NCBI RefSeq assembly: GCF_014655955.1
Contig: NZ_BNBO01000013.1
Location: forward strand, 62,001-126,000
Origin: Kitasatospora indigofera
GTDB taxonomy: Bacteria > Actinomycetota > Actinomycetes > Streptomycetales > Streptomycetaceae
Direction: 5' to 3'
Length of the DNA stretch: 64,000 nucleotides
Both the position numbers and the translations under genes were made by a program. Of the stretch, positions 41,507 through 50,544 are shown one piece after another. Numbering within the stretch: position 1 is the first letter of the stretch; each line of letters opens with the position of its first letter. Under the pieces are notes generated by a model. It was not told the DNA's origin. It saw only the letters and a list, made by a program, of their open reading frames with translations, and searched no databases.

Positions 41507-42852
41507 GCCTGCGGGGTCCCTTCGGGATCGGTGGTCTCGGCGCGTCCGGCCCGGGTGCCGCGGGCGAAGGCGCCCATCCGGCGTGCGGTGTCCTCGGCGG
41601 AACGTCCCCAGGCGTCGTCCCAGTCGGCCTCCGAACCGAGCCGGGCGTCCGCGGCGGGCCGCACGGCGGCGGCCTGCTCCGGGGAGGCGTGCCGCCGGCG
41701 CCGCTTGGGCAGGCCGCCGACGGTCTGCCCGAGCGGCGCGGCCGGGAAGGCCCGGTCAGGTGCGGGGGCGGGGGCCGGGGCAGGGACGGAGCGCACGGCG
41801 GGGGCGGGAGCCGGCGGCGCGGCGGCGGCGGGCTCCGGCTCGGTCTCGGGTTCGGGCTGGGTCAGCAGGGCGCTCGGCAGGAACAGCACCGCGCGCACCC
41901 CGCCGTACGGCGAGCGGGTGTCGACGGAGACGCTGAAGCCGTAGCGGGCGGCGAGCACGCCGATCACCGCGAAGCCGAACTGCGGCGGGTCGCCGAGCTG
42001 GGTGACGTCCACCGCCCGCTGCCCGGAGAGCAGTTGGCCGGCCCGACGGACCTCGCGCTCGTCCATCCCGACCCCGGCGTCGTCGATCACCACGCAGGCG
42101 CCGTTGTGCGCGGGCTGGAGGTTGACCTCCACCGTGGTGTTGGGCTGGGAGTGCCGGGCCGCGTTGTCGAGCAGCTCGGCCACCGCGAGCACCACCGGCT
42201 CCACCGCCCGGCTGACCACGGCGAGTTCGTGCTGCGTCCGGACCTCGACCCGCCGGTAGTCCCGGATCCGCGACTTCGCGCCGCGCACCACGTCGGAGAG
42301 CGCGGAGACCCGGCGCTGGCGGCCCGGCCAGGAGCCGCAGAGCACGGCGATCGCCTGGGCGCGGCGGCCGAACTGCGAGTTGGCGTGGTCGATCTCCAGC
42401 AGGTCGCGCAGCACGTCGGGGTCGTCGTGGCGGTCCTGCATGTCGGAGATGGAGAGCTGCTGCTCGTTGGCCAGCCCCTGGAGGGAGCGGACGGCGCCCT
42501 TGAGCGCCGTCTTCGCGGACTGGTCGGCGCGGTCCCTGGCCAGCGCCGCGGCGCCCGCGAACTGCTCCAGCACGCTGTCCAGGTGGCCGGCGAACGCCGT
42601 CCCGGCGAGCCGCGCGTCGGCGGCCGGCGGGAGGTCGTGGGGCGCGGCGTACGGCGCCGCGGCGAGCGCCGGTGCCTGTACGGCGGCCAGCCGGTGGGCG
42701 GCCTCGTCCCTGGCGGCCACGGAGTCCTCCAGGGCGCCGATCCGCTCGCCGAGCGAGCCGGTGATCCGCCGCTGGCGCAGCAGCAGGACGGCGGCGGCGG
42801 GCGCCCCGACCGCCAGGCACCATGAAACGGCGTCCGGTATGTGTGGGGTCAT
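41503..42852 (-). CDS. cvnA: Conservon sensor-kinase-like protein (CvnA-type)
   Basis: 449 residues. One N-terminal TM helix (SWCLAVGAPAAAVLLL) is followed directly by a coiled-coil-like linker. A HATPase_c domain has N-box AELLDNAARHS and G-box DDAGVGMDE near 270. There is no clear phosphoacceptor-His motif and no large extracellular domain, so this is a short version. The tail is Pro/Ala-rich with an acidic patch (EPETEPEPAA), then basic residues (KRRRRHA). It heads the six-gene conservon. ATG 42852 follows GAGGATCTG. The ligand and autophosphorylation are unknown. Confidence 0.9.
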   Translation of the reverse strand: MTPHIPDAVSWCLAVGAPAAAVLLLRQRRITGSLGERIGALEDSVAARDEAAHRLAAVQAPALAAAPYAAPHDLPPAADARLAGTAFAGHLDSVLEQFAGAAALARDRADQSAKTALKGAVRSLQGLANEQQLSISDMQDRHDDPDVLRDLLEIDHANSQFGRRAQAIAVLCGSWPGRQRRVSALSDVVRGAKSRIRDYRRVEVRTQHELAVVSRAVEPVVLAVAELLDNAARHSQPNTTVEVNLQPAHNGACVVIDDAGVGMDEREVRRAGQLLSGQRAVDVTQLGDPPQFGFAVIGVLAARYGFSVSVDTRSPYGGVRAVLFLPSALLTQPEPETEPEPAAAAPPAPAPAVRSVPAPAPAPAPDRAFPAAPLGQTVGGLPKRRRRHASPEQAAAVRPAADARLGSEADWDDAWGRSAEDTARRMGAFARGTRAGRAETTDPEGTPQA

Positions 42853-43394
42853 CAGATCCTCGTGGCGGAATTCGAACCGCCGATGGGTGACAGGCCGCGG
42901 TCATCCTAAGCGGATCGACGACGCATTGTCAGAGGTTCGTCTCGCATGGTGATCTGACGAACACTTTTTTGATGTTGCGTCAATGTGATTGCAATGGAGC
43001 GGTTTTGTCGAAAATCGAACTGTTCGGATCGCACTCGAAGCCACTTCTGCCACCCTGGCCCTGGCGGTCCCACCAGGGCCAATGGCCCCATCGGCACCGC
43101 CTGTTCGGCCGCGACAGCGGGGTGCCTGCCGGGGGCGCCGGGGCGGCCCCTGTGCGGCCCTCCGGGCCCGGCGCCGCGGCGGAAAGTCGTCGGCCGGTCC
43201 GCCCCGGCCGGCGGCGGGAGTGGAGCCAGGGGCAGGGGCAGGGGCAGGGGCAGGGATGGCGGCGGAGGCAGGGTCCCGGGGGCGGCGGGGTGCGCGGATC
43301 CTCGGGGCGGCGCCGGCGGGCCCGAACAGCAACGGAGCCCGCATCCGTCGGGGACGGATCGCGGGCTCCGCGGAGCGTTCGGGTGCGGCCGGGC
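42853..43394. promoter_or_regulatory. Conservon promoter region and GC gap
   Basis: 542 bp without a credible gene. The 42900-43025 part is AT-richer and should contain the conservon promoter. GTTCGTC (42935-42941) pairs with GACGAAC (42956-42962). A GC-rich low-complexity part follows, with CAGGGG repeated four times at 43227-43250. Confidence 0.5.
43333..43370 (-). terminator. Hairpin after tatA
   Basis: CGGAGCCCGC + ATCCGTC (43333-43349) pairs with GACGGAT + C + GCGGGCTCCG (43353-43370), giving a 17-bp stem with one bulge and a GGG loop. It lies 24 bp downstream of the tatA stop on the minus strand. Confidence 0.75.
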
Positions 43395-43691
43395 TCAGGC
43401 GCCGGTGGCCGACTTGGTGTTCTCGGAGGCCGTGGTGACGTTCGACGGCGTCACGGCCGCCGGGCGCGGCTGCTCGGGCGCCGGCGTCGCGGTGGACGCG
43501 GCGGTGGCGTTCGAGGGGGCACCGTCGGCCGGCGCGTCGTCCTCGCGCAGGGCCTTGGTCTCCGCCTTGAGGATGCGCATCGACTTGCCGAGCCCGCGGG
43601 CCATCTCGGGCAGCTTCTTCGATCCGAAGAGCAGGATAATGACAGCCAGCACCACCAGGAGGTGCCAGGGCTCCAGACCGTTACGCAGCAT
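43395..43691 (-). CDS. tatA: Sec-independent translocase TatA/E
   Basis: 98 residues from ATG 43691; a TTG further upstream is less likely. A single TM helix ([18 protein letters not shown]) is followed by the amphipathic segment [19 protein letters not shown] with the conserved hinge and FG-x-KLP pattern. The acidic/Ala-Thr tail is unstructured. TatA oligomers form the passage for folded proteins delivered by TatBC. No tatC lies beside it, which is normal when multiple TatA copies are scattered on the chromosome. Confidence 0.9.
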   Translation of the reverse strand: MLRNGLEPWHLLVVLAVIILLFGSKKLPEMARGLGKSMRILKAETKALREDDAPADGAPSNATAASTATPAPEQPRPAAVTPSNVTTASENTKSATGA

Positions 43692-43910
43692 CCCTGACCA
43701 CCGGTCCCTTCGATTCTCGCCGTTGTCGCCGGGCAAATCGCCCGGCCTGGCCAGTATGCCTGGCGAAGACGGCGAACGTATACACCGGGCGGGAAACGGT
43801 GGTCAAAGAGCCGGAGCCGTAGGGGTGGATTCCGGGGCATCGGCCGGGGCCTCCGCGCGGACCGTCCGGCCGCCCGGAAACCGCTGCTGACCTGCGGGGG
43901 AAACGCAGCG

Positions 43911-43938
43911 GAGCCCCCTCCCGGCCGGGAGGGGGCTC
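43911..43938 (-). terminator. Perfect 28-bp palindrome after the MFS gene
   Basis: GAGCCCCCTCCCGG (43911-43924) and CCGGGAGGGGGCTC (43925-43938) are exact complements. Read on the minus strand it lies 54 bp beyond the MFS stop. Confidence 0.75.
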
Positions 43939-43992
43939 TCGATGACCCGCGTGGCCCGGCGACCGGGCGATCTCACTCCTGCGGGCGGCCGG

Positions 43993-45579
43993 TCAGACCG
44001 CGGCCGGCTCCTGCCCGCCGTGCTCCGGCTCGCCCTGCTCCGGCCCGGCCGGGGCGGTCGGGGCGGCCGGCACCGGCAGGTGCCGCATCAGACGGTGGGC
44101 CGCCACCGAGGCGCCGAGCAGGAAGACCAGCCCGACCACCGCGGCCACGTGCATGCCGTCCGTGAAGGCGGACCGGCCGGCCTCCAGCAGGTCGCCGCCG
44201 AGCCGGCCCGGCAGCTGCCCGGCCACCGAGACCGCTCCGCCCAGCGTGTCGTGCGCGGCCTTCGCCGCCTCGCCGTCCAGCCCGGCCGGCAGCCGGCCGT
44301 CCAGCCGGCCCTTGTAGATCGCGGCACCGGCGGCGCCGAGCAGGGCGATGCCCAGCGAGCTGCCCAGCTCGACGGCCGTCTCGGAGGTGGCGGAGGCGGC
44401 GCCGGCCTGCTCCGGCGGCGCGGCGGCGACCACCATCTCGGCGGTGAGGGTCATGGTGCCGACGCTGCCGGCGGCCAGCACGCCGGCGGCGACCAGGATC
44501 AGGGCGAGCGGGGAGTCCGGGCCGACCAGCGTCATCATCCCGAAGCCGGCCGCGCCGACCAGGAACCCGCCGGCCATCAGGTGCGCCGGGCGGACCTTGC
44601 CGGCCAGGGCGCCGGCCAGGCCGACCGCCGCGCCGACGCCGACGCTCGGCACCAGCGCCCAGAGCGAGGCGGCCAGCGGGCTCATGCCCTTGACCAACTG
44701 CAGGTACTGCGAGGTGAAGAGGGCGAAGCCCATCATCGCGAACATCGCGATGGTGTTGACGGTGATCGCGCCGCTGAAGGTGCGGATGCGGAACAGGCCG
44801 AGGTCGATCAGCGGGTGGGCGGCGGTGCGCTGACGCAGGACGAAGGCGGTGCCGATCAGCAGTCCGATCGGCAGGGCGAGGGCCGGCAGCAGGCTCCAGC
44901 CGTCCACCGCGACGGTCTTGACGCCGTAGACGACCGGCAGGATCGCGGCCATCGAGAGGACCGCGCCGGGCAGGTCGAAGCGGCCGGCCTTCGGCGCGCG
45001 GTACTCGGGGAGCAGGAACGGCGCGGCGACCAGCACCAGGGCCATCACGGGGAGGGCGATCAGGAAGGCCGACCCCCACCAGAAGTGGTCCAGCAGCAGA
45101 CCGCCGGCCACCGGACCGAGGGTGGCGCCCCCGGTCAGCACCCCGCCCCAGGCGGCGAGCGCCACCTGGCGCTGCTTCGGGTCGTGGAACATGTTGCGGA
45201 TCAGCGCGAGGGTCGAGGGCATCACGGTGGCCCCGGTGATGCCGAGCACGGCCCGGGCGGCGATCAGCTGGTCCGCACTGCCGGACCAGGCGGCCAGCAG
45301 CGAGGCCCCGGCGAAGCCCGCGGCGCCGATCATCAGCAGCCGGCGGCGGCCGATCCGGTCGCCCAGCGCGCCCATCGTGATCAGGAACCCGGCGAGCAGG
45401 AAGGAGTACATGTCCATGATCCACAGCTGCTGGGTGCCGCTCGGCGCCAGGCTCGTGCTGATGAACGGGACGGCGAAGAAGAGGACGCCCATGTCCATGC
45501 TCAGGACGAGGACGGGGAGCAGGAGGACGGCGAGGCCGATCCATTCGCGGCGGCCGGCGGGGCCGTGGGTTGCGGTCAT
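43993..45579 (-). CDS. DHA2-type (EmrB/QacA) MFS exporter
   Basis: 528 residues from ATG 45579. About 14 TM helices. Motif A GDRIGRRRLLMIG, motif C region GGVLTGGATLGPVAGG, and the D1-type LSMDMGVLFFAVPF with conserved Asp/Met. Family members expel lipophilic antibiotics or disinfectant-type cations by H+ antiport. The divergent TetR gene 135 bp away probably represses it. The C-terminal tail is Pro/Gly/Glu-rich. Its substrate is unknown. Confidence 0.9.
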   Translation of the reverse strand: MTATHGPAGRREWIGLAVLLLPVLVLSMDMGVLFFAVPFISTSLAPSGTQQLWIMDMYSFLLAGFLITMGALGDRIGRRRLLMIGAAGFAGASLLAAWSGSADQLIAARAVLGITGATVMPSTLALIRNMFHDPKQRQVALAAWGGVLTGGATLGPVAGGLLLDHFWWGSAFLIALPVMALVLVAAPFLLPEYRAPKAGRFDLPGAVLSMAAILPVVYGVKTVAVDGWSLLPALALPIGLLIGTAFVLRQRTAAHPLIDLGLFRIRTFSGAITVNTIAMFAMMGFALFTSQYLQLVKGMSPLAASLWALVPSVGVGAAVGLAGALAGKVRPAHLMAGGFLVGAAGFGMMTLVGPDSPLALILVAAGVLAAGSVGTMTLTAEMVVAAAPPEQAGAASATSETAVELGSSLGIALLGAAGAAIYKGRLDGRLPAGLDGEAAKAAHDTLGGAVSVAGQLPGRLGGDLLEAGRSAFTDGMHVAAVVGLVFLLGASVAAHRLMRHLPVPAAPTAPAGPEQGEPEHGGQEPAAV

Positions 45580-45608
45580 GGGGATGACAGTACGAGCGTT
45601 TCAGACGC

Positions 45609-45669
45609 TTGTCTAGTACGTATGTCTAGATCGAACGTCTCGCTCTTTCGTCTTACTCAAACGTCTAGG
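45609..45669. promoter_or_regulatory. Cluster of GTCTAG half-sites between MFS and TetR genes
   Basis: Core copies are TTGTCTAG at 45609-45616, ATGTCTAG at 45623-45630, AACGTCT at 45634-45640 and AACGTCTAGG at 45660-45669. Several occur in direct orientation and overlap the expected promoter zone. TetR proteins often bind paired sites, so repression of the MFS gene and autoregulation are plausible. The exact operator is not resolved. Confidence 0.55.
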
Positions 45670-45714
45670 TCATACGTGCAAGACATCCGTCCAGGGCTGT
45701 CGTAGCATCGAGCC

Positions 45715-46308
45715 ATGGGAAATCGAGAAGACCTGCTGGCCGGGGCCAAGCGCTGCCTGTACGAGAAGGGCTACGGGCGGACCACCGCCCGGGACATCGC
45801 CTCCGCCTCGGGGGTCAGCCTGGCGGCCATAGGCTACCACTTCGGCTCCAAGGAGTCGCTGCTCAACCTGGCGCTGATCGAGGCCGTCGGTGAATGGGGC
45901 GGCGCGCTGGCCGCCGCGGTGGCGCGGGCCGACGGCGGCACGGACGACCCCGAGGAGCGGTTCGTCGCCGTCTGGGACGGCGTCCTGGAGACCTTCGTCG
46001 AACACCGCGGCCTGTGGGCCGCCCAGTTCGAGGCGATCGCCCAGGTCGAGCACGCCCCCGAACTGAAGGAGCAGCTCGCCGCCGTGCAGAAGGAGGGCCG
46101 GCTCGGGCTGGCCGCGCTCTTCCAGGGCCTGCCAGCGGTGCCGGACAACGAGACCGAGCTGGCCCGGGGCATGTTCTACCAGGCCCTGCTCGCCGGGCTG
46201 GCGGCCCAGTGGCTGGCCGCGCCCGAGCTGGCCCCCACCGGCCGGGACGTGCTGCGCGGCCTGCGGCTGGTCGGCGACAGCGTGCCCCGGACGGTCACGG
46301 CGGCCTGA
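45715..46308 (+). CDS. TetR-family transcriptional regulator
   Basis: 197 residues. The HTH segment DIASASGVSLAAIGYHFGSKE at ~28-48 is canonical for TetR. A C-terminal helical ligand-binding domain (TetR_C-like) follows, with WAAQFEAIAQVEH and MFYQALLAGLAAQW. The start codon ATG 45715 has no strong ribosome site. It is divergent from the MFS gene. It most likely is a repressor relieved by an exporter substrate. Confidence 0.92.
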   Translation: MGNREDLLAGAKRCLYEKGYGRTTARDIASASGVSLAAIGYHFGSKESLLNLALIEAVGEWGGALAAAVARADGGTDDPEERFVAVWDGVLETFVEHRGLWAAQFEAIAQVEHAPELKEQLAAVQKEGRLGLAALFQGLPAVPDNETELARGMFYQALLAGLAAQWLAAPELAPTGRDVLRGLRLVGDSVPRTVTAA

Positions 46309-46356
46309 GGGCCCGACGGGTACGGAAGGCCCGCGGTCCGTCCGGCGGCCGCCGGG

Positions 46357-46674
46357 TCAGTTGGTGACGGCGGTCAGCAGGACCACCGAGTCCACGTGCG
46401 CCAGCAGCCCGTGCCGCTCCTGCGGGATCGGGTGCAACTGCCCGGTGGACAGCTCCAGCCGCCGGCCCGCGATGGTCAGCGACACCCGGCCGCGCAGGAC
46501 CTGCAGGCTCGCGGCGCTCGGCGCGTTGTGCTCGTCCAGGGCGGTGCCGGCGGTGAGCGCGATCACCGTCTGGCGCAGCACGCCGTCGTGGATCAGCAGG
46601 TGGGCGCTGCGGCCGTGCGCGCTGGCGGCGGCCTTGGCGGCCTGTTCGTCGGCGAGCTGTACGAGATCGTCCAT
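46357..46674 (-). CDS. Cupin-domain small protein
   Basis: 105 residues with a conserved cupin barrel: TALDEHNAPSAASLQVLRGRV, then GQLHPIPQERHGLLA. The metal triad is weak: the first His of HxH reads EHNA, the second motif has HGL. ATG 46674 follows AGGAGG. Small stand-alone cupins vary widely in function; sugar epimerase, dioxygenase or seed-storage-like binders are possible. No partner gene is near. Confidence 0.8.
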   Translation of the reverse strand: MDDLVQLADEQAAKAAASAHGRSAHLLIHDGVLRQTVIALTAGTALDEHNAPSAASLQVLRGRVSLTIAGRRLELSTGQLHPIPQERHGLLAHVDSVVLLTAVTN

Positions 46675-46897
46675 CGCGTCCTCCTGGAGGGGCCCCCACC
46701 CGGGACCCTAGGGCCGACCGGCCCGGCTCCGCATGCCGGGCGCGCCCGCCGTCCGCCCGCCGTGGCGACGTCGTGGGGCCCGCCGTGCCGGCCGTCGTGC
46801 GGCCCGCCGGGTGAGCCCGCTACCCGGTCGGAGCAATTCCGCGCGACCCCGGCCCGTCCGGGATGCGGGGGTGGGCGGGCTCGCGGATGGTGGACCC

Positions 46898-47161
46898 ATG
46901 GCGAATCAGAATGTCCTCAGTGGAATCCAGCTCAACCGTGGCCTGCTGGTCGGCGGTGTGGTGCTCACCGGTGTCGGAGCCGTCCTCGGCCTGGCCGGTG
47001 CCGTGATGGTGAGCGTGTCCATCGCGTCCGCCGGGCGTAGTTGGGTGCGGCAGTTGGACACCCCGCCGTCCCAGCTGGCGAGCCGCAAGCTGCAAGACGC
47101 CAAGGCCGCCTCGATGGCGGGCTGGGAAGTCTGGCGCGCGCAGCAGGGCTCGTCGAACTGA
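46898..47161 (+). CDS. Small hypothetical membrane protein
   Basis: 87 residues. One long hydrophobic segment of ~30 residues (GGVVLTGVGAVLGLAGAVMV) could span the membrane once or as two short helices. A basic cytosolic region (ASRKLQDAKAASMAGWEVW) follows. Streptomycetes encode close relatives of unknown function, often in envelope contexts. ATG 46898 lacks an evident Shine-Dalgarno; the upstream frame is GC-rich and unlikely to code. Confidence 0.6.
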   Translation: MANQNVLSGIQLNRGLLVGGVVLTGVGAVLGLAGAVMVSVSIASAGRSWVRQLDTPPSQLASRKLQDAKAASMAGWEVWRAQQGSSN

Positions 47162-47302
47162 CCGCCCGGGGCGGCCCGGCCCCCGGGCCCGCCGTCCCCG
47201 TACGGTTCGCCGGCCCGTGCCGCCCCGGCAGTCCGCCGGGGCGGCCGCGCCGTGCGCCGGTCGCGGGCGCGTCGTAGGCGGGTCGCCGGCGGGCCGAGGC
47301 GG
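47162..47302. other. Short convergent gap
   Basis: 141 bp between convergent genes. It holds GGGCC-type palindromes that may terminate both transcripts. No RNA gene or promoter recognised. Confidence 0.3.
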
Positions 47303-48988
47303 TCAGCCCGGCAGCAGGGCCGCGACCTGCTCGCGCAGGGCCGGCTTCAGCAGCTTCCCGGTCGGGTTGCGCGGCAGCGGCCCAGGGTGGAACACCAGGT
47401 GGGCGGGCACCTTGAAGGCGGCCAGCCGCCCGGCGACGTGCGAGCGCAGCCCGTCCCGGTCGGGCGCCGCGCCGGTGCGCAGCACGACCACCGCCGCGAC
47501 CTCCTCGCCGAGCAGCGGGTGCGGCACGCCGACCACGGCGGCGTCCGCCACCGCCGGATGGTCGCAGAGCACGCCCTCCACCTCGACGCAGTACACGTTC
47601 TCGCCGCCCCGGACCACCATGTCCTTGAGGCGGTCGACGATGTACACCTCGCCGTCCCGGAGCCGGGCCAGGTCGCCGGTGCGGAACCAGCCGTCGCTGA
47701 AGGCGGCCGCGGTCGCCTCCGGATCACCCGCGTAGCCCCGGAACAGCGGCTGCCCGCGCAGCAGCAGCTCACCGACCTCGCCGTCCGGCAGGGCCGAGCC
47801 GTCCGGGCCGGCGATCCGGACCTCCACGGCGGGGCAGGGCCGGCCGACGCTGTCCGGGTGCTCCCGGTAGCGGGCGCCCAGGTTGGCGAGCACGCCGCCG
47901 CAGGTCTCGGTGAGCCCGTAGCCGTTGCGGGCCTCCACCCGGCCGCCGAACCGCGCCGTGATCCTGGCGGCCAGCCCGGGCGGCGCGGCCGCGCCGCCGG
48001 TGCTCACCACCCGCAGCGTGGGCAGCCCGGCCCCGGCCCGGTCGGCTGCGTCCAGCAGGCCCAGCGCGGTGGTGGGCACGCCGACGAACATGGTCACCCG
48101 GTGCCGGTCGACCAGCCGCAGCGCCTCCGCCGGGTCCCACCGGTGCATCAGCACGGCCGTCCCGCCGTTCGCCATCAGCGGCAGCAGCGTGCTGAACGCC
48201 GCGACATGGAAGAACGGATAGGTCATCAGGGTGGTCTGCGGCGGTACCCCGGCGAGGTCGCCGCCGGCGGACAGCACCGCGGTGGCGGCGAAGAAGCGCG
48301 GGCCCAGCAGGGCCGCGCACCAGGCCGAACGGGTGGCCGCGACCGCCTTGGGACGCCCGGTGGTGCCCGAGGTGTAGATCAGGGTGGCGTCGCCGCCGGG
48401 ATCGAGCGGGACGTCGGGCAGGTCCGCGCCGGGGGCCGGCGCGGGCAGGTCCTCGAAGCGGTCCGCGCCGGGGCGCGGCCGGTCGCCGACGGTCAGCAGC
48501 CGGGGGCCGGCCCCGGCCCGGTGGGTGAACCAGGGCCGCATCCGCTCGGCCCGCTCCTGGTCCGCGACCACCAGGGCGGGCCCGCAGTCGTCCAGCGCGT
48601 ACGCCAGCTCCCGCTCCTCCCACCAGGCGTTCAGCGGGACGGCGACCAGGCCGGCGGCCTGGACGGCCCAGAAGGCGATCTGCCACTCGGGCAGGTTGCG
48701 CATCGCGATCACCACCCGCTGCCCGGGCCGCAGGCCGTAGGCGTCCAGCAGGTGGTGGGCGAGGGCGGCCACCCGGGCGTGGTGCTCGGCGTACCCGAGG
48801 GCGCCGCCGGCCGTGACCAGGAAGGGGCGCTCGCCGTGCGCCCGGGTGGCGTCGAGCAGGTCGCGCAGGGTGGCCGGGCCGCCGGTGTACCGCGGGCCGG
48901 ACCGGGTCGCGGTGACGGCGAAGGGCATGCCGGGCGCGCTGAGCGCGGCCTGCACGCGGGTGACCGAACGGAGCGAGTCGCTCGTCAT
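47303..48988 (-). CDS. AMP-dependent acyl-CoA synthetase
   Basis: 561 residues of the ANL superfamily. P-loop TLIYTSGTTGRPKA, A5-like NGYGLTETCGG, the hinge GDLARLRDGEVYIVDRLKD, and the terminal catalytic Lys in PRNPTGKLLKPAL. It should activate a carboxylate (probably fatty or aromatic) to the CoA thioester. Substrate residues have not been resolved. It lies in the same direction as, and 133 bp downstream of, an acyl-CoA dehydrogenase gene, suggesting a degradation operon. Confidence 0.92.
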   Translation of the reverse strand: MTSDSLRSVTRVQAALSAPGMPFAVTATRSGPRYTGGPATLRDLLDATRAHGERPFLVTAGGALGYAEHHARVAALAHHLLDAYGLRPGQRVVIAMRNLPEWQIAFWAVQAAGLVAVPLNAWWEERELAYALDDCGPALVVADQERAERMRPWFTHRAGAGPRLLTVGDRPRPGADRFEDLPAPAPGADLPDVPLDPGGDATLIYTSGTTGRPKAVAATRSAWCAALLGPRFFAATAVLSAGGDLAGVPPQTTLMTYPFFHVAAFSTLLPLMANGGTAVLMHRWDPAEALRLVDRHRVTMFVGVPTTALGLLDAADRAGAGLPTLRVVSTGGAAAPPGLAARITARFGGRVEARNGYGLTETCGGVLANLGARYREHPDSVGRPCPAVEVRIAGPDGSALPDGEVGELLLRGQPLFRGYAGDPEATAAAFSDGWFRTGDLARLRDGEVYIVDRLKDMVVRGGENVYCVEVEGVLCDHPAVADAAVVGVPHPLLGEEVAAVVVLRTGAAPDRDGLRSHVAGRLAAFKVPAHLVFHPGPLPRNPTGKLLKPALREQVAALLPG

Positions 48989-49121
48989 GACGTCCTCGGA
49001 AGCTGCGGGACCGGCCGGGCCCGGGCCGGACCGGCGGCGGGACCGGCCGGCCCGCCGCCGCCATGCTCCCCCCGCGCGGGAGGCCGCCCGGCACCGGGGG
49101 TCTGCCGCACGGGGGCGGGCG

Positions 49122-50279
49122 CTACAGGCCGAGCGACTTCGCGATGATCGTCCGCATGACCTCGCTGGTGCCGCCGTAGATCCGGAACACCCGGTTGTCG
49201 GTGTAGAGGCGGGCGATCGGGTACTCCAGGATGTAGCCGTAACCGCCGTGCAGCTGGAGGCACTTGTCGATCACCTCGGAGGCCGACTCGGTGCAGAACA
49301 GCTTGGCGGCGGCGGCGTCCGCCACCGTCAGCTCGCCGTTCTGGTACAGCTCCAGGGCGCGGTCCACCATCGACTGCTGGGCGACCACCTGGGCCTCGCA
49401 GTCGGCCAGCGTGAACTTGGTGTTCTGGAACTCGGCGACCGTCCTGCCGAACACCTTGCGGTCCTTCACGTACCGGACGGCGAACTGCACGGCCGCGGCG
49501 GCCGAGGCGTACGCGCCGACCGCGATCGCCAGCCGCTCCTGCACCAGGTTGTGGGTCAGGTACGCGAACGCCTTGCCCTCCTCGCCGAGCAGGTCGGCGA
49601 CCGGCACCTTGACGTCGGTGAAGGAGAGCTCCGCGGTGTCGGAGGTGCGCAGGCCGATCTTCTGCAGCTTGCGGCCGACCGCGTAGCCCTCGGAGGTGGT
49701 GTCCACGCACAGGATCGACAGGCCCGCCCGGCGGTCGGCCGGGTCGTGCGGCGCGGTGCGGCAGACCACCAGCACCAGGTCGGCGAGGACTCCGCCGGTG
49801 ATGAAGGTCTTGGCGCCGTTCAGCACGTAGTGGGTGCCGTCCTCGGACAGCCTGGCCGTGGTGGTGATGCCGGCGAGGTCGGAGCCGGCGCCCGGCTCGG
49901 TCATCGCGATCGCCGTCATGATGTCGCCGGAGACGAAGCCGGGCAGCCAGCGCCGCTTCTGCTCCTCGTCGGCGTACTCCATCAGGTACGGCAGCACCAG
50001 GCCGGTGTGCACGCCGGAGGACCCGAAGGTCACGCCCGCGCGGGCGCACTCCTCGCTGACCACCGCCTGGTACTTGAAGCCCGTCTCGCCCGCGCCGCCG
50101 TACTCCTCGGGCACCTCGATGCCGTAGACGCCCAGCGCGCCGAGCTTGCGGTAGAAGTCGCGCGGCGGGTGGCCCGCGGCCTCCCAGCTCTCGTAGACCG
50201 GGACGACCTCCTTGGCGATGAAGTCCCGGATGGTCTCCCGGAAGGCCTCGTGGTCCTCGTTGAACACGGTGCGGCGCAC
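49122..50279 (-). CDS. Acyl-CoA dehydrogenase
   Basis: 385 residues from GTG 50279 (GAAGGGAG upstream). Family features: IAMTEPGAGSDLAGI for FAD/substrate contacts, LNGAKTFITGG, and the catalytic-base region with LQLHGGYGYILEYPIAR, followed by VFRIYGGTSEVMR. FAD-dependent alpha,beta-dehydrogenation with ETF as electron acceptor is expected. Its operon continues with an acyl-CoA ligase, so it may act on the same acid. A double-TetR gene is divergent and likely controls it. Confidence 0.93.
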   Translation of the reverse strand: MRRTVFNEDHEAFRETIRDFIAKEVVPVYESWEAAGHPPRDFYRKLGALGVYGIEVPEEYGGAGETGFKYQAVVSEECARAGVTFGSSGVHTGLVLPYLMEYADEEQKRRWLPGFVSGDIMTAIAMTEPGAGSDLAGITTTARLSEDGTHYVLNGAKTFITGGVLADLVLVVCRTAPHDPADRRAGLSILCVDTTSEGYAVGRKLQKIGLRTSDTAELSFTDVKVPVADLLGEEGKAFAYLTHNLVQERLAIAVGAYASAAAAVQFAVRYVKDRKVFGRTVAEFQNTKFTLADCEAQVVAQQSMVDRALELYQNGELTVADAAAAKLFCTESASEVIDKCLQLHGGYGYILEYPIARLYTDNRVFRIYGGTSEVMRTIIAKSLGL

Positions 50280-50349
50280 GGTGGCGCTCCCTTCGGTGGT
50301 GCTCCGGCGGGGGGCCTGGCGCCCGCGGCGGCCAGGAGGATCGCGGCAC

Positions 50350-50459
50350 AAGTTAATCGTGGGTAGCTTCCGCTGTCCAGAGCTGTCACCGGGGATTCCC
50401 GCGGGTGTCCCGGGGACGGTTCACCTGGGACGATCCGCCGCTAAGTGAATCGTTGCTAG
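50350..50459. promoter_or_regulatory. Paired 17-bp direct repeats AAGTKAATCGTKGSTAG
   Basis: AAGTTAATCGTGGGTAG (50350-50366) and AAGTGAATCGTTGCTAG (50443-50459) agree at 14 of 17 bases and lie near the two divergent starts (50279 and 50545). They are AT-rich. Each could hold half a promoter or a regulator site. Confidence 0.5.
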
Positions 50460-50544
50460 GCTGCCGGCCGGGCTCGGCGGGCACCGTACGACGGGCGGCC
50501 ACCGGCGGACGGGCGGGCAGGCGGGCGAGCGGGCGGAGGGCGCG

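Noticed and set aside
42855..42875. Sequence GGCGGTTCGAATTCCGCC on the minus strand resembling a tRNA T-arm, possible attachment site
   Set aside because: The loop would be 8 bases, not 7, there is no acceptor stem or CCA, and no integrase is near. Chance similarity is more likely.
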